Positions 50,461-59,112 are shown, counted from the stretch's first letter. The stretch: DNA of 64,000 nucleotides from Acidobacteriota bacterium (GCA_023410055.1 JAEYQK010000088.1:1-64000); one strand, 5' to 3'. A program made the numbers and translations. Notes: generated by a model from the letters alone, not told the origin.

Positions 50461-51555
50461 ATGGAAATACTGTCGATCAGAGACGAGCTGCACACGGGCG
50501 AGGACGGGACGTCCTCGCGACAGCCGGCCGGAGGCCAGCGCTCCAATCGCACGTGGCGCATCACACGCTGGAGCCTCCGCATTGCGCTCTGGGCTGTCAT
50601 CTTCTATTGCATCTTCTTCGTATACCGCGCGGTGCACATGCCGCTTAAATCCTACGCGAGCGAGCTCAAGCCGCTGACTGGCGACGAGGTCCAGCTGCGC
50701 GACCGCATGTCCGCCCACGTCAGTCAACTTGCGAGCGTGATCGGCGAGCGCAATCTCGACAAGTACGACAGGCTTCAAAAGAGCATCGCCTACATTCAGA
50801 CGCAACTCGAACAGATGGGTTATCAGGTAGCGAAGCAGGACTACACGATTCAGGGCCCCACGTTCACGAACCTCGAAGTCGTCGTGCCCGGCAACAAGCT
50901 GTCGGGCGAGAACGTCGTCATCGGGGCGCACTATGATTCCGTAGTCGGAACACCTGGTGCGAACGACAACGCCAGCGGTGTGGCTGCCGTGCTTGAACTC
51001 GCTCGCGTGATGAAGTCGAGTAAGCCTGAGCGGACGGTTCGCTTCGTATTCTTCGCCAACGAAGAGCCGCCGTATTTCCAGACTCCGCAGATGGGCAGCT
51101 ACGTTTACGCCGCGAAACTGAAGGAGCAGAGCATACGCGTCACCTCGATGATGGCGATCGAGACGATCGGTGCCTACTACGATCAGCCCGGGTCGCAGCA
51201 TTATCCGGCAGGGCTTGCCGCGCTCTATCCTGATAAGGGCAACTTCATCGGCTTCGTCGGGAATACCGAATCGCGCCCGCTCGTTGAACATGCGATTAGC
51301 ACGTTTCGCGAGACAACGCAGTTTCCCTCCGAGGCACTTTCAGCGCCGGGCGGCATTACGGGCGTTGGCTGGTCCGATCAGTGGTCGTTCTGGCGGTTCG
51401 GATACCAGGGCATCATGGTCACCGACACCGCGCCTTTTCGCTACGCTCATTATCACCAGCGGACGGATACTCCGGAGAAGCTAGACTACGACCGCATGGC
51501 GCGGGTCGTCGCGGGACTGGAGCGGGTGGTTAACTCGTTGGCGAATGCGAAGTAA
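50461..51555 (+). CDS. Membrane-anchored M28-family metallopeptidase
   Basis: A 364-residue aminopeptidase-type protein. One membrane segment (IALWAVIFYCIFFVY, about 41-56) anchors an outer peptidase domain. The metal ligands of M28 are seen at GAHYDS, GANDNASG, the Glu pair in ANEEPP, and HYHQRTDTPEKLDY. Residues about 13-27 (TGEDGTSSRQPAGG) come from a palindromic insert (50498-50518 and the bases after it). It likely trims peptides at the membrane surface. Confidence 0.85.
   Translation: MEILSIRDELHTGEDGTSSRQPAGGQRSNRTWRITRWSLRIALWAVIFYCIFFVYRAVHMPLKSYASELKPLTGDEVQLRDRMSAHVSQLASVIGERNLDKYDRLQKSIAYIQTQLEQMGYQVAKQDYTIQGPTFTNLEVVVPGNKLSGENVVIGAHYDSVVGTPGANDNASGVAAVLELARVMKSSKPERTVRFVFFANEEPPYFQTPQMGSYVYAAKLKEQSIRVTSMMAIETIGAYYDQPGSQHYPAGLAALYPDKGNFIGFVGNTESRPLVEHAISTFRETTQFPSEALSAPGGITGVGWSDQWSFWRFGYQGIMVTDTAPFRYAHYHQRTDTPEKLDYDRMARVVAGLERVVNSLANAK
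50498..50518. repeat. Palindrome inside the M28 gene
   Basis: GCGAGGACG / CGTCCTCGC, a perfect 9-bp stem with loop GGA. It is followed by a GCCGGCCGGAGGC segment. Read in frame within the N-terminal cytosolic tail. Confidence 0.65.
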
Positions 51556-51593
51556 GCTTCGCTCTGTTCTTTTCGATCCGTGTGAATCCGTGG

Positions 51594-52280
51594 CTAGCTC
51601 TTCTTCCCCGACACGAACTCGCTCCCAGCGATCACGTATCTGTACAGATGCTCTGCCGCCTTGGTAATCCCCACCCGCGGTGTGCTGACGACTTTTGCCG
51701 GAACGAAACCGTCATCCATCATCTGCAAGTCTGACGTTGCATCCAGCAGGTCTTTGCCGTTGTCGCGTTCGCGGGTGATTCCCAGCGCCTGCGCTAACCG
51801 CCCCGGTCCGGATGTAAGCAACCGAAGCTCCCGGTGCCCCACGTTCGCGAAGCTAACGTGGGGAAGTCCCCGCGCCCGTGCCATCTGTTCGATTCCCGCC
51901 AGCGGCTCCAGTGCGCGGATCAGCACGCATCCTGCATCGCCCTCGGGGAGGCACGAAACATTCAGACAGTAATGATTGCCGTAAATGAAGTAGACGTATG
52001 CGAATCCCGGTGGGCCAAACAGAACTGCGTTACGCGCAGTGCGGCCAGCTGCCGCATGGGCAGCTGGGTCCCCTGTACCCATGTAAGCTTCGGTCTCGAC
52101 GATGCGTGCTGCAATAATGGTGCGTCGCTCGCGACGTATGAGGATCTTACCCAACAGCTCGCGCGCGACCACACGCGGATCGCGGTCAAAGAATTCGCGC
52201 ACGATGGAATTCAGGTGCGCGACCGAGAACTCGTCAGTCCTCGAAGCGGCTTTGATGACTCTGTTTGTGAGCTTCGGCAT
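51594..52280 (-). CDS. 3-methyladenine DNA glycosylase (AAG/Mpg family)
   Basis: A 228-residue enzyme that removes alkylated purines from DNA. VARELLGKILIRR, RIVETEAYMGTGDPAAHAAAGRT (key part VETEAYMG), NAVLFGPPGFAYVYFIYG and LTSGPGRLAQALGI match the AAG family. A palindrome (51837-51863) adds the segment PHVSFANVGHREL between ARGL and LTSGPG, where other members have only a few residues. ATG 52280 is a reasonable start; a TTG at 52304 is also in frame. Confidence 0.9.
   Translation of the reverse strand: MPKLTNRVIKAASRTDEFSVAHLNSIVREFFDRDPRVVARELLGKILIRRERRTIIAARIVETEAYMGTGDPAAHAAAGRTARNAVLFGPPGFAYVYFIYGNHYCLNVSCLPEGDAGCVLIRALEPLAGIEQMARARGLPHVSFANVGHRELRLLTSGPGRLAQALGITRERDNGKDLLDATSDLQMMDDGFVPAKVVSTPRVGITKAAEHLYRYVIAGSEFVSGKKS
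51837..51863. repeat. CCCCACGTT...AACGTGGGG palindrome inside the glycosylase gene
   Basis: A perfect 9-bp stem with loop CGCGAAGCT. It encodes, on the minus strand, the extra segment PHVSFANVG in a loop of the DNA glycosylase. Confidence 0.8.
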
Positions 52281-52352
52281 TGTAGTTGCAGCTAGATCAC
52301 CCAAGTTATCTGAAAAGGGCTCATTCGGGCAAAAATGACCAGGAGATCAGCA

Positions 52353-52922
52353 ATGAAACGAAAAATGTTCTTAGCGTCCGTGCTTGCGCTGGCGTTGACG
52401 ATCGTGGCCGCCGCGCAGAGCATCCCCGCAGGGACGCACATCCCCGTGCGCATCGGAAGCGAGCTCAGCTCGGGCACGGCCAGAGCCGGACAAACATGGG
52501 AAGGCACTGTCGCGCGTGACGTTGTCGTAAACGGTAGGACAGTTGCCAAATCAGGCGATCTCGCAAGGGGCGTCGTCAGTGCAGTTGAGTCTAGCGGACG
52601 GCTGCATCACCCCGGTGTCCTGAAAGTCAGGCTTACATCTGTTTCGGGCAGGTCCGTCCGAACTGCGCTTGTTTCGCGGCAAGGCCAGAGTCACACCAAG
52701 AGCAACGTTACCAAGATGGGCGGCGGAGCGGCTGCCGGAGCCGTTATTGGCGCGCTAGCGGGTGGTGGGAAGGGCGCAGCTATCGGGAGTCTGGCCGGCG
52801 GTGCTGCCGGAACCGGAGTCGCCGCCGCGACTGGCAAGAAGGAAGCCATAATTCCAGCAGAAGCTACGCTGACCTTCACGACAACGGCAGCCAGTGCCAA
52901 CGCGGCTCGAACCAGGAAATAG
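52353..52922 (+). CDS. Exported glycine-zipper protein (paralogue of 33656-34327)
   Basis: A 189-residue protein. ATG 52353 follows GGAG by seven bases. A signal peptide ends near VAAAQS. A beta domain (GTHIPVRIG, AGQTWEGTVA, KSGDLARG) is followed by a Gly-rich segment with VIGALAGGGKGAAIGSLAGG and a final PAEATLTF. The same order is found in the lipoprotein at 33656-34327, so they are paralogues. Function unknown. Confidence 0.7.
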   Translation: MKRKMFLASVLALALTIVAAAQSIPAGTHIPVRIGSELSSGTARAGQTWEGTVARDVVVNGRTVAKSGDLARGVVSAVESSGRLHHPGVLKVRLTSVSGRSVRTALVSRQGQSHTKSNVTKMGGGAAAGAVIGALAGGGKGAAIGSLAGGAAGTGVAAATGKKEAIIPAEATLTFTTTAASANAARTRK

Positions 52923-52935
52923 TAGGAAGGATGAT

Positions 52936-53029
52936 TGTCATTCCGAGCGCAGCCAGGAATCCCTACCCTGAGCACGAAGCCTCGTGTCGACAGGGATTCC
53001 TCGTCGCTGGCGCTCCTCGGAATGACAAT
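52936..53029. repeat. Long imperfect hairpin repeat
   Basis: TTGTCATTCCGAGCGC ... GCGCTCCTCGGAATGACAA pair, with an inner GGAATCCCT ... AGGGATTCC pair. A related stretch lies near 20130-20185. It lies between convergent genes and could also end transcription. Confidence 0.75.
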
Positions 53030-53034
53030 GAAAC

Positions 53035-53508
53035 CTAGTCCCCCGCGAGAGTTCCCCTCAATTCCGCCAGCACCTCTTCCGCGTGGCCGTCAGCTTTTAC
53101 CTTGTGGAAGACGTGTTTGATCTTGCCGTCGGGACCGATCAGGAACGTTGTCCGCTCAATGCCAAGGGTCGTCTTGCCGTACATGTTCTTTTCTTTGATC
53201 ACGTCGTAAGCCATGCAGACCTTCTTATCGATGTCGGCCAGCAGCGTGAATGGTATGTCGTACTTCTCTTTGAACTTCTTCTGTTTCTCAGGCGAGTCGG
53301 CGGAAACGCCGAGGATAACGGCCTTGATCTTCTCGAACTTGGGCAAGTGCTCGCCGAATTGGCAAGCCTCGATGGTACAGCCAGGCGTATCGGCTTTGGG
53401 ATAGAAGTAAAGAACAACGTCCTTGCCCCTATAATCTTTGAGGGACACTCTTTTGCCGTCCTCGTCTGGCAAAGTGAAATCAGGAGCCTTGTCGTTGGCT
53501 TCAGGCAT
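53035..53508 (-). CDS. bcp: Thioredoxin-dependent peroxiredoxin (BCP type)
   Basis: A 157-residue cytoplasmic peroxidase that reduces peroxides. PDFTLPDEDGKRVSL, YFYPKADTPGCTIEAC (peroxidatic Cys in PGCT, a second Cys five residues on) and GIERTTFLIGPDG are characteristic of the BCP/PrxQ class. Start ATG 53508, with AGGAGG-like bases upstream. It ends next to a repeat. Confidence 0.95.
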   Translation of the reverse strand: MPEANDKAPDFTLPDEDGKRVSLKDYRGKDVVLYFYPKADTPGCTIEACQFGEHLPKFEKIKAVILGVSADSPEKQKKFKEKYDIPFTLLADIDKKVCMAYDVIKEKNMYGKTTLGIERTTFLIGPDGKIKHVFHKVKADGHAEEVLAELRGTLAGD

Positions 53509-53574
53509 CTTTTAATTGCCTCCTTATGAAGGGCCGCAATGCCGCGCGGGCAACTTGCGGCTGACAGGATAGAG

Positions 53575-54972
53575 ATGTTGTACCGAACTAATTCGTTGAT
53601 GAAAATCGCAACCGCCTTCGTCCTTGCGATGGCATTTCTTGGCAACACTGCCGTCGGCCAGATTCGTCCGCAGATGAACGGTCCCGAAGAGAACCAGCCA
53701 CCCAAGCCCCAGCGCAAGAAAGAAAAAGGTCCGCGCGCGGTTGGCGTGCTCGAGATCACCGCCAACGGCAAAGCCCGCCTGATCCCGATCACCATCCTCG
53801 TAGGCGACAAGTGGTTCGACGCCGGACTCTACATGGCAACGCCGCGTCCGATGGCGCTTGAACCCGAAACGGTCTACGAAGGATTCGCCGCCGGTGAGTC
53901 GCAAGGACTGTTTACCGTTACGGCCGCGCAGGAAGTTGGCGAGAACTGGTACGGACTTGGCAAATGGAAGCCGAAAGGTGTAGAGATCGCGAAGAAGCCC
54001 AAACTTGAGACGCCTCCGCCGAGTCCAGATGACGAGCGCCCTGTTCTGAAACGTTCCAAACCCGCAAGCTCGCAGAGCGATACAACTCAGGCCAAGGCTC
54101 AGCAGACTCCCGCGCCCGCACCTGCTCCGAAAGAGACGGCACCTGCAACGCCCGCCCCTGCTCCCGATAAGAAGACGACTGAAGCTGCCGCCGCACCGAA
54201 ACCCACACCCAAGCAGAGCGACGACGTCCCGAATCGCCCGGTCCTGCGTCGTGGCGCGCCGGGTGTCGAGCAGGCCGAAGGCATCTCGGTCTCCTCGGCC
54301 GGCGACTTCGCCGGCCCGGCCACAGCGAAGAACGCATCCGCCAAGCCAGTTGCCACAGCTTCCGCCGTCACGAAGACGCTTGCCGCTATCTCCGACGAAG
54401 GTGGGGCTGAGCCGCGTTCATATGCATTCTTTGTGCAGCCGGGCGAACGCGAGGATTACATCGTGAAGATCACCAGAATAGCCAGCGAGTCGCTGCAGAA
54501 GTTCATATCAAGCCGCTTCAAAGGCGCTATGGCACCTGCGGTGACCGAGGCAAACTCTCGTCTGGAGATCTTCGATCTGACGACCAGCAACAGTCCTGTT
54601 CTGGTACTGACGGCGAAGGTGCCCGCCTCGGCCGCGACCATGACGGCTACGAAGAGGGCGCCGGTCGCGAAGCGAGCATCGCAACCCGCGGCTCCGGTTG
54701 CGGCGCCTGTCCCGAGCGCCCTCGAATACTACGTGACCGTGGTCGCCCGCGTGAACTACGACGGCGACTTACGCAAGGTGTTCGACTCAGTAACCGACAG
54801 CACGCGCCTTGATGCGTATCCAAAGATGGATCTTATCGATGCCGTCGATGCCAATGGCGATGGCGCCGGCGAACTGTTGTTCCGCGAGACCTATGATCGA
54901 AGCCGTGCCTACGTCGTCTACCGCGTCGGCATGGACCAGCTCTGGCCGCTATTCGAAGGAGCGCAAAGGTAG
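53575..54972 (+). CDS. Exported Pro/Ala-rich protein of unknown function
   Basis: A 465-residue protein. ATG 53575 has AGGA nearby (the frame's ATG at 53539 has none). The signal peptide ends near AVGQI. Two folded regions (about 35-130 and 270-450) flank a Pro/Ala/Lys-rich linker. The last region has IDAVDANGDGAGELLFRE, of which DANGDGAGELLF looks like an FG-GAP/integrin-type calcium loop. Family not recognised. Confidence 0.65.
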   Translation: MLYRTNSLMKIATAFVLAMAFLGNTAVGQIRPQMNGPEENQPPKPQRKKEKGPRAVGVLEITANGKARLIPITILVGDKWFDAGLYMATPRPMALEPETVYEGFAAGESQGLFTVTAAQEVGENWYGLGKWKPKGVEIAKKPKLETPPPSPDDERPVLKRSKPASSQSDTTQAKAQQTPAPAPAPKETAPATPAPAPDKKTTEAAAAPKPTPKQSDDVPNRPVLRRGAPGVEQAEGISVSSAGDFAGPATAKNASAKPVATASAVTKTLAAISDEGGAEPRSYAFFVQPGEREDYIVKITRIASESLQKFISSRFKGAMAPAVTEANSRLEIFDLTTSNSPVLVLTAKVPASAATMTATKRAPVAKRASQPAAPVAAPVPSALEYYVTVVARVNYDGDLRKVFDSVTDSTRLDAYPKMDLIDAVDANGDGAGELLFRETYDRSRAYVVYRVGMDQLWPLFEGAQR

Positions 54973-54981
54973 TCTGGGTAG

Positions 54982-55037
54982 GGCACGGCTTCAGCCGTGC
55001 CAAATCAGCTGCGCACAAGTGGGGCTTTAGCCCCTGA
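54982..55037. repeat. Two short palindromes after the 53575 gene
   Basis: GGCACGGCTTCAGCCGTGCC (54982-55001) and GGGGCTTTAGCCCC (55021-55034). They resemble the pair at 9751-9803 in style. Confidence 0.6.
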
Positions 55038-55061
55038 GGTCTGGTTTATCATCACTGATTC

Positions 55062-55796
55062 ATGCTCGCACTCTGGCTAACTTCGGCTTCGGCAGCACTG
55101 GCGTTCGCCGCCGGATGGCACTCGATGGTGCCGCGCTCGCAGCTCTACGGACGCACGTTCATCGGCCTGGACCGCAAGTCGCGTTTGCTTGCGCTCACCT
55201 ACGACGACGGCCCGAATGCCAGATGCACACCCGCGCTGCTCGATGTGCTTGCCAAACACGACGTTCGCGCAACGTTCTTCATAATGGGCAGCCACGCCGC
55301 GGCGCAACCAGATATTGCTCGCGCCGTCGCCGCCGCTGGACACGACATTGGTAATCACACGCAAACACATCCCAACCTGATCTTCTGCTCGCCGACGCAG
55401 GTCGTTTCGCAGCTCGACCAGTGCCATCGTGTCTTGACCGATGTGGTCGGCGAACACTCAAGGCTGTTTCGTCCACCGTTTGGCGGACGCCGGCCTGACG
55501 TCCTTCGCACTGCGCGCAGAAAAGGCTACATTCCCGTGATGTGGTCTGTGACGGCCTACGACTGGAAGCCATATCCACCCGAGAAGATCGAGGCCAACGT
55601 CGTTCGCCGAGTCCGTGGCGGAGAAGTTATTCTCCTTCATGATGGCGGACATCTCTCGCTCGACGCCGACCGTTCCGCCACCGTCGCTGCAACCGATCGC
55701 CTGATAACGCGATTCAAAGGCGATGGGTATCGCTTCGTGACAATAACGGAAATGATGACAGCTGATGAGGCTTGTGCGTTGACCACTGGCCGCTAA
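55062..55796 (+). CDS. Polysaccharide deacetylase (NodB domain)
   Basis: A 244-residue protein with a hydrophobic N-terminus (signal or anchor, to about residue 18). The NodB motifs are TYDDGPN (motif 1), HTQTHPN (motif 2, metal), RPPFGGR (motif 3), a Trp-containing SVTAYDWKPY (motif 4) and LLHDGG (motif 5). It removes acetyl groups from a glycan such as peptidoglycan or chitin-like polymer, or an exported polysaccharide. The substrate is unknown. Confidence 0.9.
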   Translation: MLALWLTSASAALAFAAGWHSMVPRSQLYGRTFIGLDRKSRLLALTYDDGPNARCTPALLDVLAKHDVRATFFIMGSHAAAQPDIARAVAAAGHDIGNHTQTHPNLIFCSPTQVVSQLDQCHRVLTDVVGEHSRLFRPPFGGRRPDVLRTARRKGYIPVMWSVTAYDWKPYPPEKIEANVVRRVRGGEVILLHDGGHLSLDADRSATVAATDRLITRFKGDGYRFVTITEMMTADEACALTTGR

Positions 55797-55815
55797 CCAC
55801 TGGCTCACCGCCCGC

Positions 55816-55861
55816 AAAAAAGCAAACCGGCTGCGGCGGTCGCACGCCTTGCAGCCGGTTT
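55816..55861 (-). terminator. Intrinsic terminator on the minus strand
   Basis: AAACCGGCTGC / GCAGCCGGTTT, an 11-bp stem with an inner GGCG/CGCC pair, followed on the minus strand by GCTTTTTT. On the plus strand there is no T tract, so it mainly ends a minus-strand transcript. Confidence 0.82.
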
Positions 55862-55975
55862 ATGGCATCGCCTCTGCCGCTTCTTCCGGGAGCGGCTCGA
55901 TCCTGGGTGGCCGGGTCCCTCGACCGGCCTTCACCCCGTTACCGCGCATAGTGCCCCAGTTCAGGCACACGGGTC
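55862..55975 (-). ncRNA. Candidate structured non-coding RNA
   Basis: Read on the minus strand, this GC-rich stretch folds into several stems: GTGCC/GGCAC, GGCCGG/CCGGCC, and GCCGCT/AGCGGC around CCCGGAAG. It ends directly in the strong terminator at 55861-55816. No ORF, and no gene follows on this strand, so it is not a leader. It could be an sRNA or a 3'-UTR of the small gene 56091-56330. It does not match SRP, RNase P, tmRNA or 6S as I know them. Confidence 0.3.
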
Positions 55976-55991
55976 TGTGACGATCGTCACA
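55976..55991. promoter_or_regulatory. Perfect CRP-type palindrome
   Basis: TGTGACGATCGTCACA is a perfect 16-bp palindrome identical to the CRP consensus TGTGA-N6-TCACA. It lies at the 5' side of the candidate RNA and 180 bases after the deacetylase stop. The regulator and target are not known. Confidence 0.5.
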
Positions 55992-56090
55992 CACCAACTA
56001 ACTGCACAAGAACGGTCACATTCTGATAGCGTTGGACCTGTCACCAGAACGGTGTCTCACGTTCGCGATGCTGACGCGGGAAGTTCGTCC

Positions 56091-56330
56091 CTAGCACTGG
56101 AAACGGCTTAAGGGTTTCGCCTGGGGAAGAACGCGTCCGCCCTTGGTGAGGCCCGACAGCAGATCCTTCATCTCGTTCTGAGCTGCCTGCTCAGCCTGTT
56201 CCTGCGATGGGGCGTATCCCCAGGAAATCATCTCGTCGGAGTTCTGCGACTTGCAGATAACCCAGTGATATCGAATTCCTTTGTGGAAATGCTCTTTTTG
56301 GTAAGAGACGACGTACGAGGCCGGCTTCAT
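56091..56330 (-). CDS. Small protein of unknown function
   Basis: A 79-residue protein. ATG 56330 follows GGGAG; the frame also opens at 56363. It has one short hydrophobic strand (YVVSYQKEHF, HWVICKSQ) and a charged helix (SQEQAEQAAQNEM). It looks like a small single-domain beta-alpha protein. I do not recognise it. No signal peptide. Confidence 0.6.
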   Translation of the reverse strand: MKPASYVVSYQKEHFHKGIRYHWVICKSQNSDEMISWGYAPSQEQAEQAAQNEMKDLLSGLTKGGRVLPQAKPLSRFQC

Positions 56331-56558
56331 CGGTACTCCCTGTTTAAGCCCTTTACCGCACATCGATGTAAGGCTATTTACAATATTTTACATTCGGTCC
56401 GGCTACCCTGCAAATCGGAGCAGCCTTATTCCGAGGGCACGATCCGATGCTCAGCCGCGAACTTGCGGAATTTGGAGAAGGTGGTCACGTTATCGTTGGA
56501 TTCAGAATAATGAATGCTGCACGCTTGGTACGGCAGCTCGGATCTTGCCGCAGAAAAT

Positions 56559-58319
56559 TCAAGGTCGTTGCGCGATGTCCTGACTCCCGCCCTCGCCGAT
56601 CGTCACTTTGCCATTCGCCGTTCCCATCAGTCCCGTGCGCTCGTCCCGTACGGCGAATCGGAGCCAATAATTCCCTGCGGGAAGTTCCAGTTCAACCGTG
56701 CAGGGAAGGGCCGTCTTCATCACTTGCTGGTAGACCTCTGGCTTTAGCGCGATGGTGGGCAGCTTGCGCTCAGTTTTGACTGGCTTCCCGTCCTGGCTGA
56801 ACGCCTGCACGTAACAACCTACTGTTGGGTGTCGCAATCCATCGGCTCCCTGTTCGAAATTGATGGCATGAGCATCGAGGTGGTAATTCACGCCCAACTT
56901 GTTGCCCGTCCGTGCGGAAGGTGGCGTGAGCGACGCGGTGAAATAGAGCATCGTCGAAGGCGGATTGGAAAGGTCCAATGCATCAGCCAGATCCTTGTCG
57001 CGAGCGGTTGAGCCTTGCGCCTCAACCTGAGAATCGATTGCGTAGTAGCCAGGCCGGTAACGCAAATTGATTCCAGAACGTTTTACTTTTACCTGTATTT
57101 TCCGGAACTCTCCGTCCCAGTTTTTGTCGGACGGGTAATAGCCGATCAGGTAGTAAGTCGATCCGTCGTTAATTCCTTTTTGAATTGCTGTTCCGAGATC
57201 GTTGCGATTGTAGAATGCCTTTCCACCGGTGCGCGAGGCCAGTTCTTCCATAGAGAGGTGGAGGGCGGCGAACTGGTCGTATTGCGCACTGATGGCGTTC
57301 GGGGGTCCGGGATGGGCTTCGAAGGTGCCTACCGAGTCGTAGCTTGCGTCCTGAGCGGTGAGTCCAACTACGACGAGACCGTTGGCATCCACCGGATACA
57401 CTGCGATGTGGTTATCGGCTAACACACTGTATGTGCGTAGCATTTTACGGCAGTTCTCTCCGCAACTATCCCGCTGCCGCCCGTTCTGGGGAACGAAGCG
57501 CAGAGGAAATCCTCCAGAGATCCAGATGATGTTCTTGCGTCCAGAATAGGCGCCTAGCGTACGCGTGATCACCTGGAATGCCTGGATAGTGAGTTCGAGC
57601 TGAATGTCATAGTTATATTGGGCCTTGTTGGCCAGGAACCTCAGCATACTCTCCTGAAATCCGCCGGCAAGAGGATTGTCCCAAAGAGCGCCAGGAGAAA
57701 GAAACTCATCCTTCGCTCCGCCCGTTGCACCGTCGGGCACCGCCGAGCGTTCCGGACGGAAGTTTCTGGCGACCTGTCTGAGTACGCGGGGATCGCTAGT
57801 GAAATCTTGCAGCAGATGTAGGTTCCTATTGAGCACATATACGGCCGTAAGCTGGCCGGCCGGCATTGTGTCCAGAAACTTGATCATCTGCTGACGGATA
57901 AACGACTGGTTCGGCATGGTGGTGTTCAGCGCGTCCAGCAGAACGACGTTCAGGGTTTTCGGTTCTTGAGTGAACTTGATGTTGCTGAAGACGTTGGGGG
58001 GAAACTTCATCGCGGACGGGAAAGCGGACTGTTGTCCCGGTGCCGATGCGGACTGCTCAAACGAGAAGGACCTGATTGTCTGTTCCTTGTCCTTTTCCAG
58101 CACCGTGAAATCACCTGCCTTCAGGTCAGTAACTGGATTGCCGTGCTTATCGGTGGCGACTACGTCGAGCACCACCATGCGAGTCGTCGCTCTGAGTACG
58201 GTGGCCGGCGCTTCGGGTTGAGATCCGCCCGGTTCGGATACTGGCTTCGCTTCCTGTGCGAACGCCGGCGTAAAAACTGCGAGGCCCATGACAACAAGCA
58301 ACATCATCAGGCTGCGCAT
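56559..58319 (-). CDS. Acidobacterial VWFA-related exported protein
   Basis: A 586-residue protein with a signal peptide (cleavage near AFAQE). An N-terminal beta region (residues 40-100, VVLDVVATDKHGNPVTDLKAGDF, key part NPVTDLKAGDFTVLE) precedes a von Willebrand A domain (about 120-345, VVLLDALNTTM, WISGGFPL) and a C-terminal beta region. This layout is that of the VWFA-related proteins abundant in Acidobacteria (TIGR03436). A MIDAS-type DxSxS is not clear (LLDALNT), so metal-dependent binding is uncertain. Adhesive or binding role likely, partner unknown. Confidence 0.88.
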   Translation of the reverse strand: MRSLMMLLVVMGLAVFTPAFAQEAKPVSEPGGSQPEAPATVLRATTRMVVLDVVATDKHGNPVTDLKAGDFTVLEKDKEQTIRSFSFEQSASAPGQQSAFPSAMKFPPNVFSNIKFTQEPKTLNVVLLDALNTTMPNQSFIRQQMIKFLDTMPAGQLTAVYVLNRNLHLLQDFTSDPRVLRQVARNFRPERSAVPDGATGGAKDEFLSPGALWDNPLAGGFQESMLRFLANKAQYNYDIQLELTIQAFQVITRTLGAYSGRKNIIWISGGFPLRFVPQNGRQRDSCGENCRKMLRTYSVLADNHIAVYPVDANGLVVVGLTAQDASYDSVGTFEAHPGPPNAISAQYDQFAALHLSMEELASRTGGKAFYNRNDLGTAIQKGINDGSTYYLIGYYPSDKNWDGEFRKIQVKVKRSGINLRYRPGYYAIDSQVEAQGSTARDKDLADALDLSNPPSTMLYFTASLTPPSARTGNKLGVNYHLDAHAINFEQGADGLRHPTVGCYVQAFSQDGKPVKTERKLPTIALKPEVYQQVMKTALPCTVELELPAGNYWLRFAVRDERTGLMGTANGKVTIGEGGSQDIAQRP

Positions 58320-58482
58320 AAATTCGCCTTTCTCAAATCGGCGAAATTGTAGCAGCTTCGGCGGGATTGTTGTACAGAAGCGGTTTTACTAATCCGCCCA
58401 GATGTATCAGCTAACGAAATTCTGCCACCTCCGGCATGGTAGCTGAATCTGTTAAACGGAGAGTTCAAGAATTGGAGAATCG

Positions 58483-59052
58483 ATGAAGCGAGTTGTTCTG
58501 TTGTTGGCCACACTCTTGGTCTCCGCGTCGCTGGCGCTGGCCGCTGACTATCAGATTGACGGAGCCCACTCTTCGGCTAACTTCACCGTAAGGCATCTGG
58601 GGATATCGAAAGTGCACGGACGCTTCAGCGCCGTCACTGGAACAATAACCTTCGACGACAAGACTCCGGATAAGAGTGCCGTGACTGCGGTGATCAAGGC
58701 AACATCCGTGAGCACGGACAATTCCATGCGCGACCGCCACCTGAACTCGCCGGATTTTCTCGATACTGCCAAGTTCCCCGAGATGAAGTTCCAGAGCACC
58801 AGCGTCCGGCATGTGAGTGATGATGATTACATTGCGGTCGGCAATCTCACAATCAAGGATGTAACCAAGCAGGTCGAGATCCCCTTTACCCTTTCGCGGG
58901 GCAAAGGGCCGAGAGGTGAGCCTCGCCTTGGCATCGACGCGGCAATCACCATCAATCGATTCGATTACAACGTGAACTACGACAAGACCGGCGTTACCGT
59001 CGGCAAAGAAGTAAAGATCGAACTGAGCGTCGAGGCCTTCACGACAACGTAG
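58483..59052 (+). CDS. YceI-family exported lipid-binding protein
   Basis: A 189-residue protein with a signal peptide (cleavage near LAADY). YQIDGAHSSANFTVRHLGISKVHGRF (key part HSSANFTVRHLG) and the MRDRHLNSPDFLDTAKFPEM region (key part DRHLNSPDFL) are the YceI marks. Members form a beta barrel that binds isoprenoid lipids in the periplasm. GGAGA precedes ATG 58483. Transcribed away from the VWFA gene. Confidence 0.93.
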   Translation: MKRVVLLLATLLVSASLALAADYQIDGAHSSANFTVRHLGISKVHGRFSAVTGTITFDDKTPDKSAVTAVIKATSVSTDNSMRDRHLNSPDFLDTAKFPEMKFQSTSVRHVSDDDYIAVGNLTIKDVTKQVEIPFTLSRGKGPRGEPRLGIDAAITINRFDYNVNYDKTGVTVGKEVKIELSVEAFTTT

Positions 59053-59065
59053 GGGCTTCTAACCC

Positions 59066-59090
59066 GTAGCGCCGGACTCCAGTCCGGCTA
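59066..59090. repeat. Half copy of the GTAGCGCC composite palindrome
   Basis: GTAGCGCCGGACTCCAGTCC then GGCTA. It equals the first half of the element at 1989-2038. It lies between convergent genes. Confidence 0.75.
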
Positions 59091-59112
59091 TAGAAGAAGA
59101 GGGATTCTGGAA

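Noticed and set aside
55862..55975. Known RNA such as SRP RNA, a c-di-GMP or c-di-AMP riboswitch
   Set aside because: CCGGAAG and GGGGTGAA resemble parts of these RNAs, but the other conserved parts are missing and there is no downstream gene on the strand.
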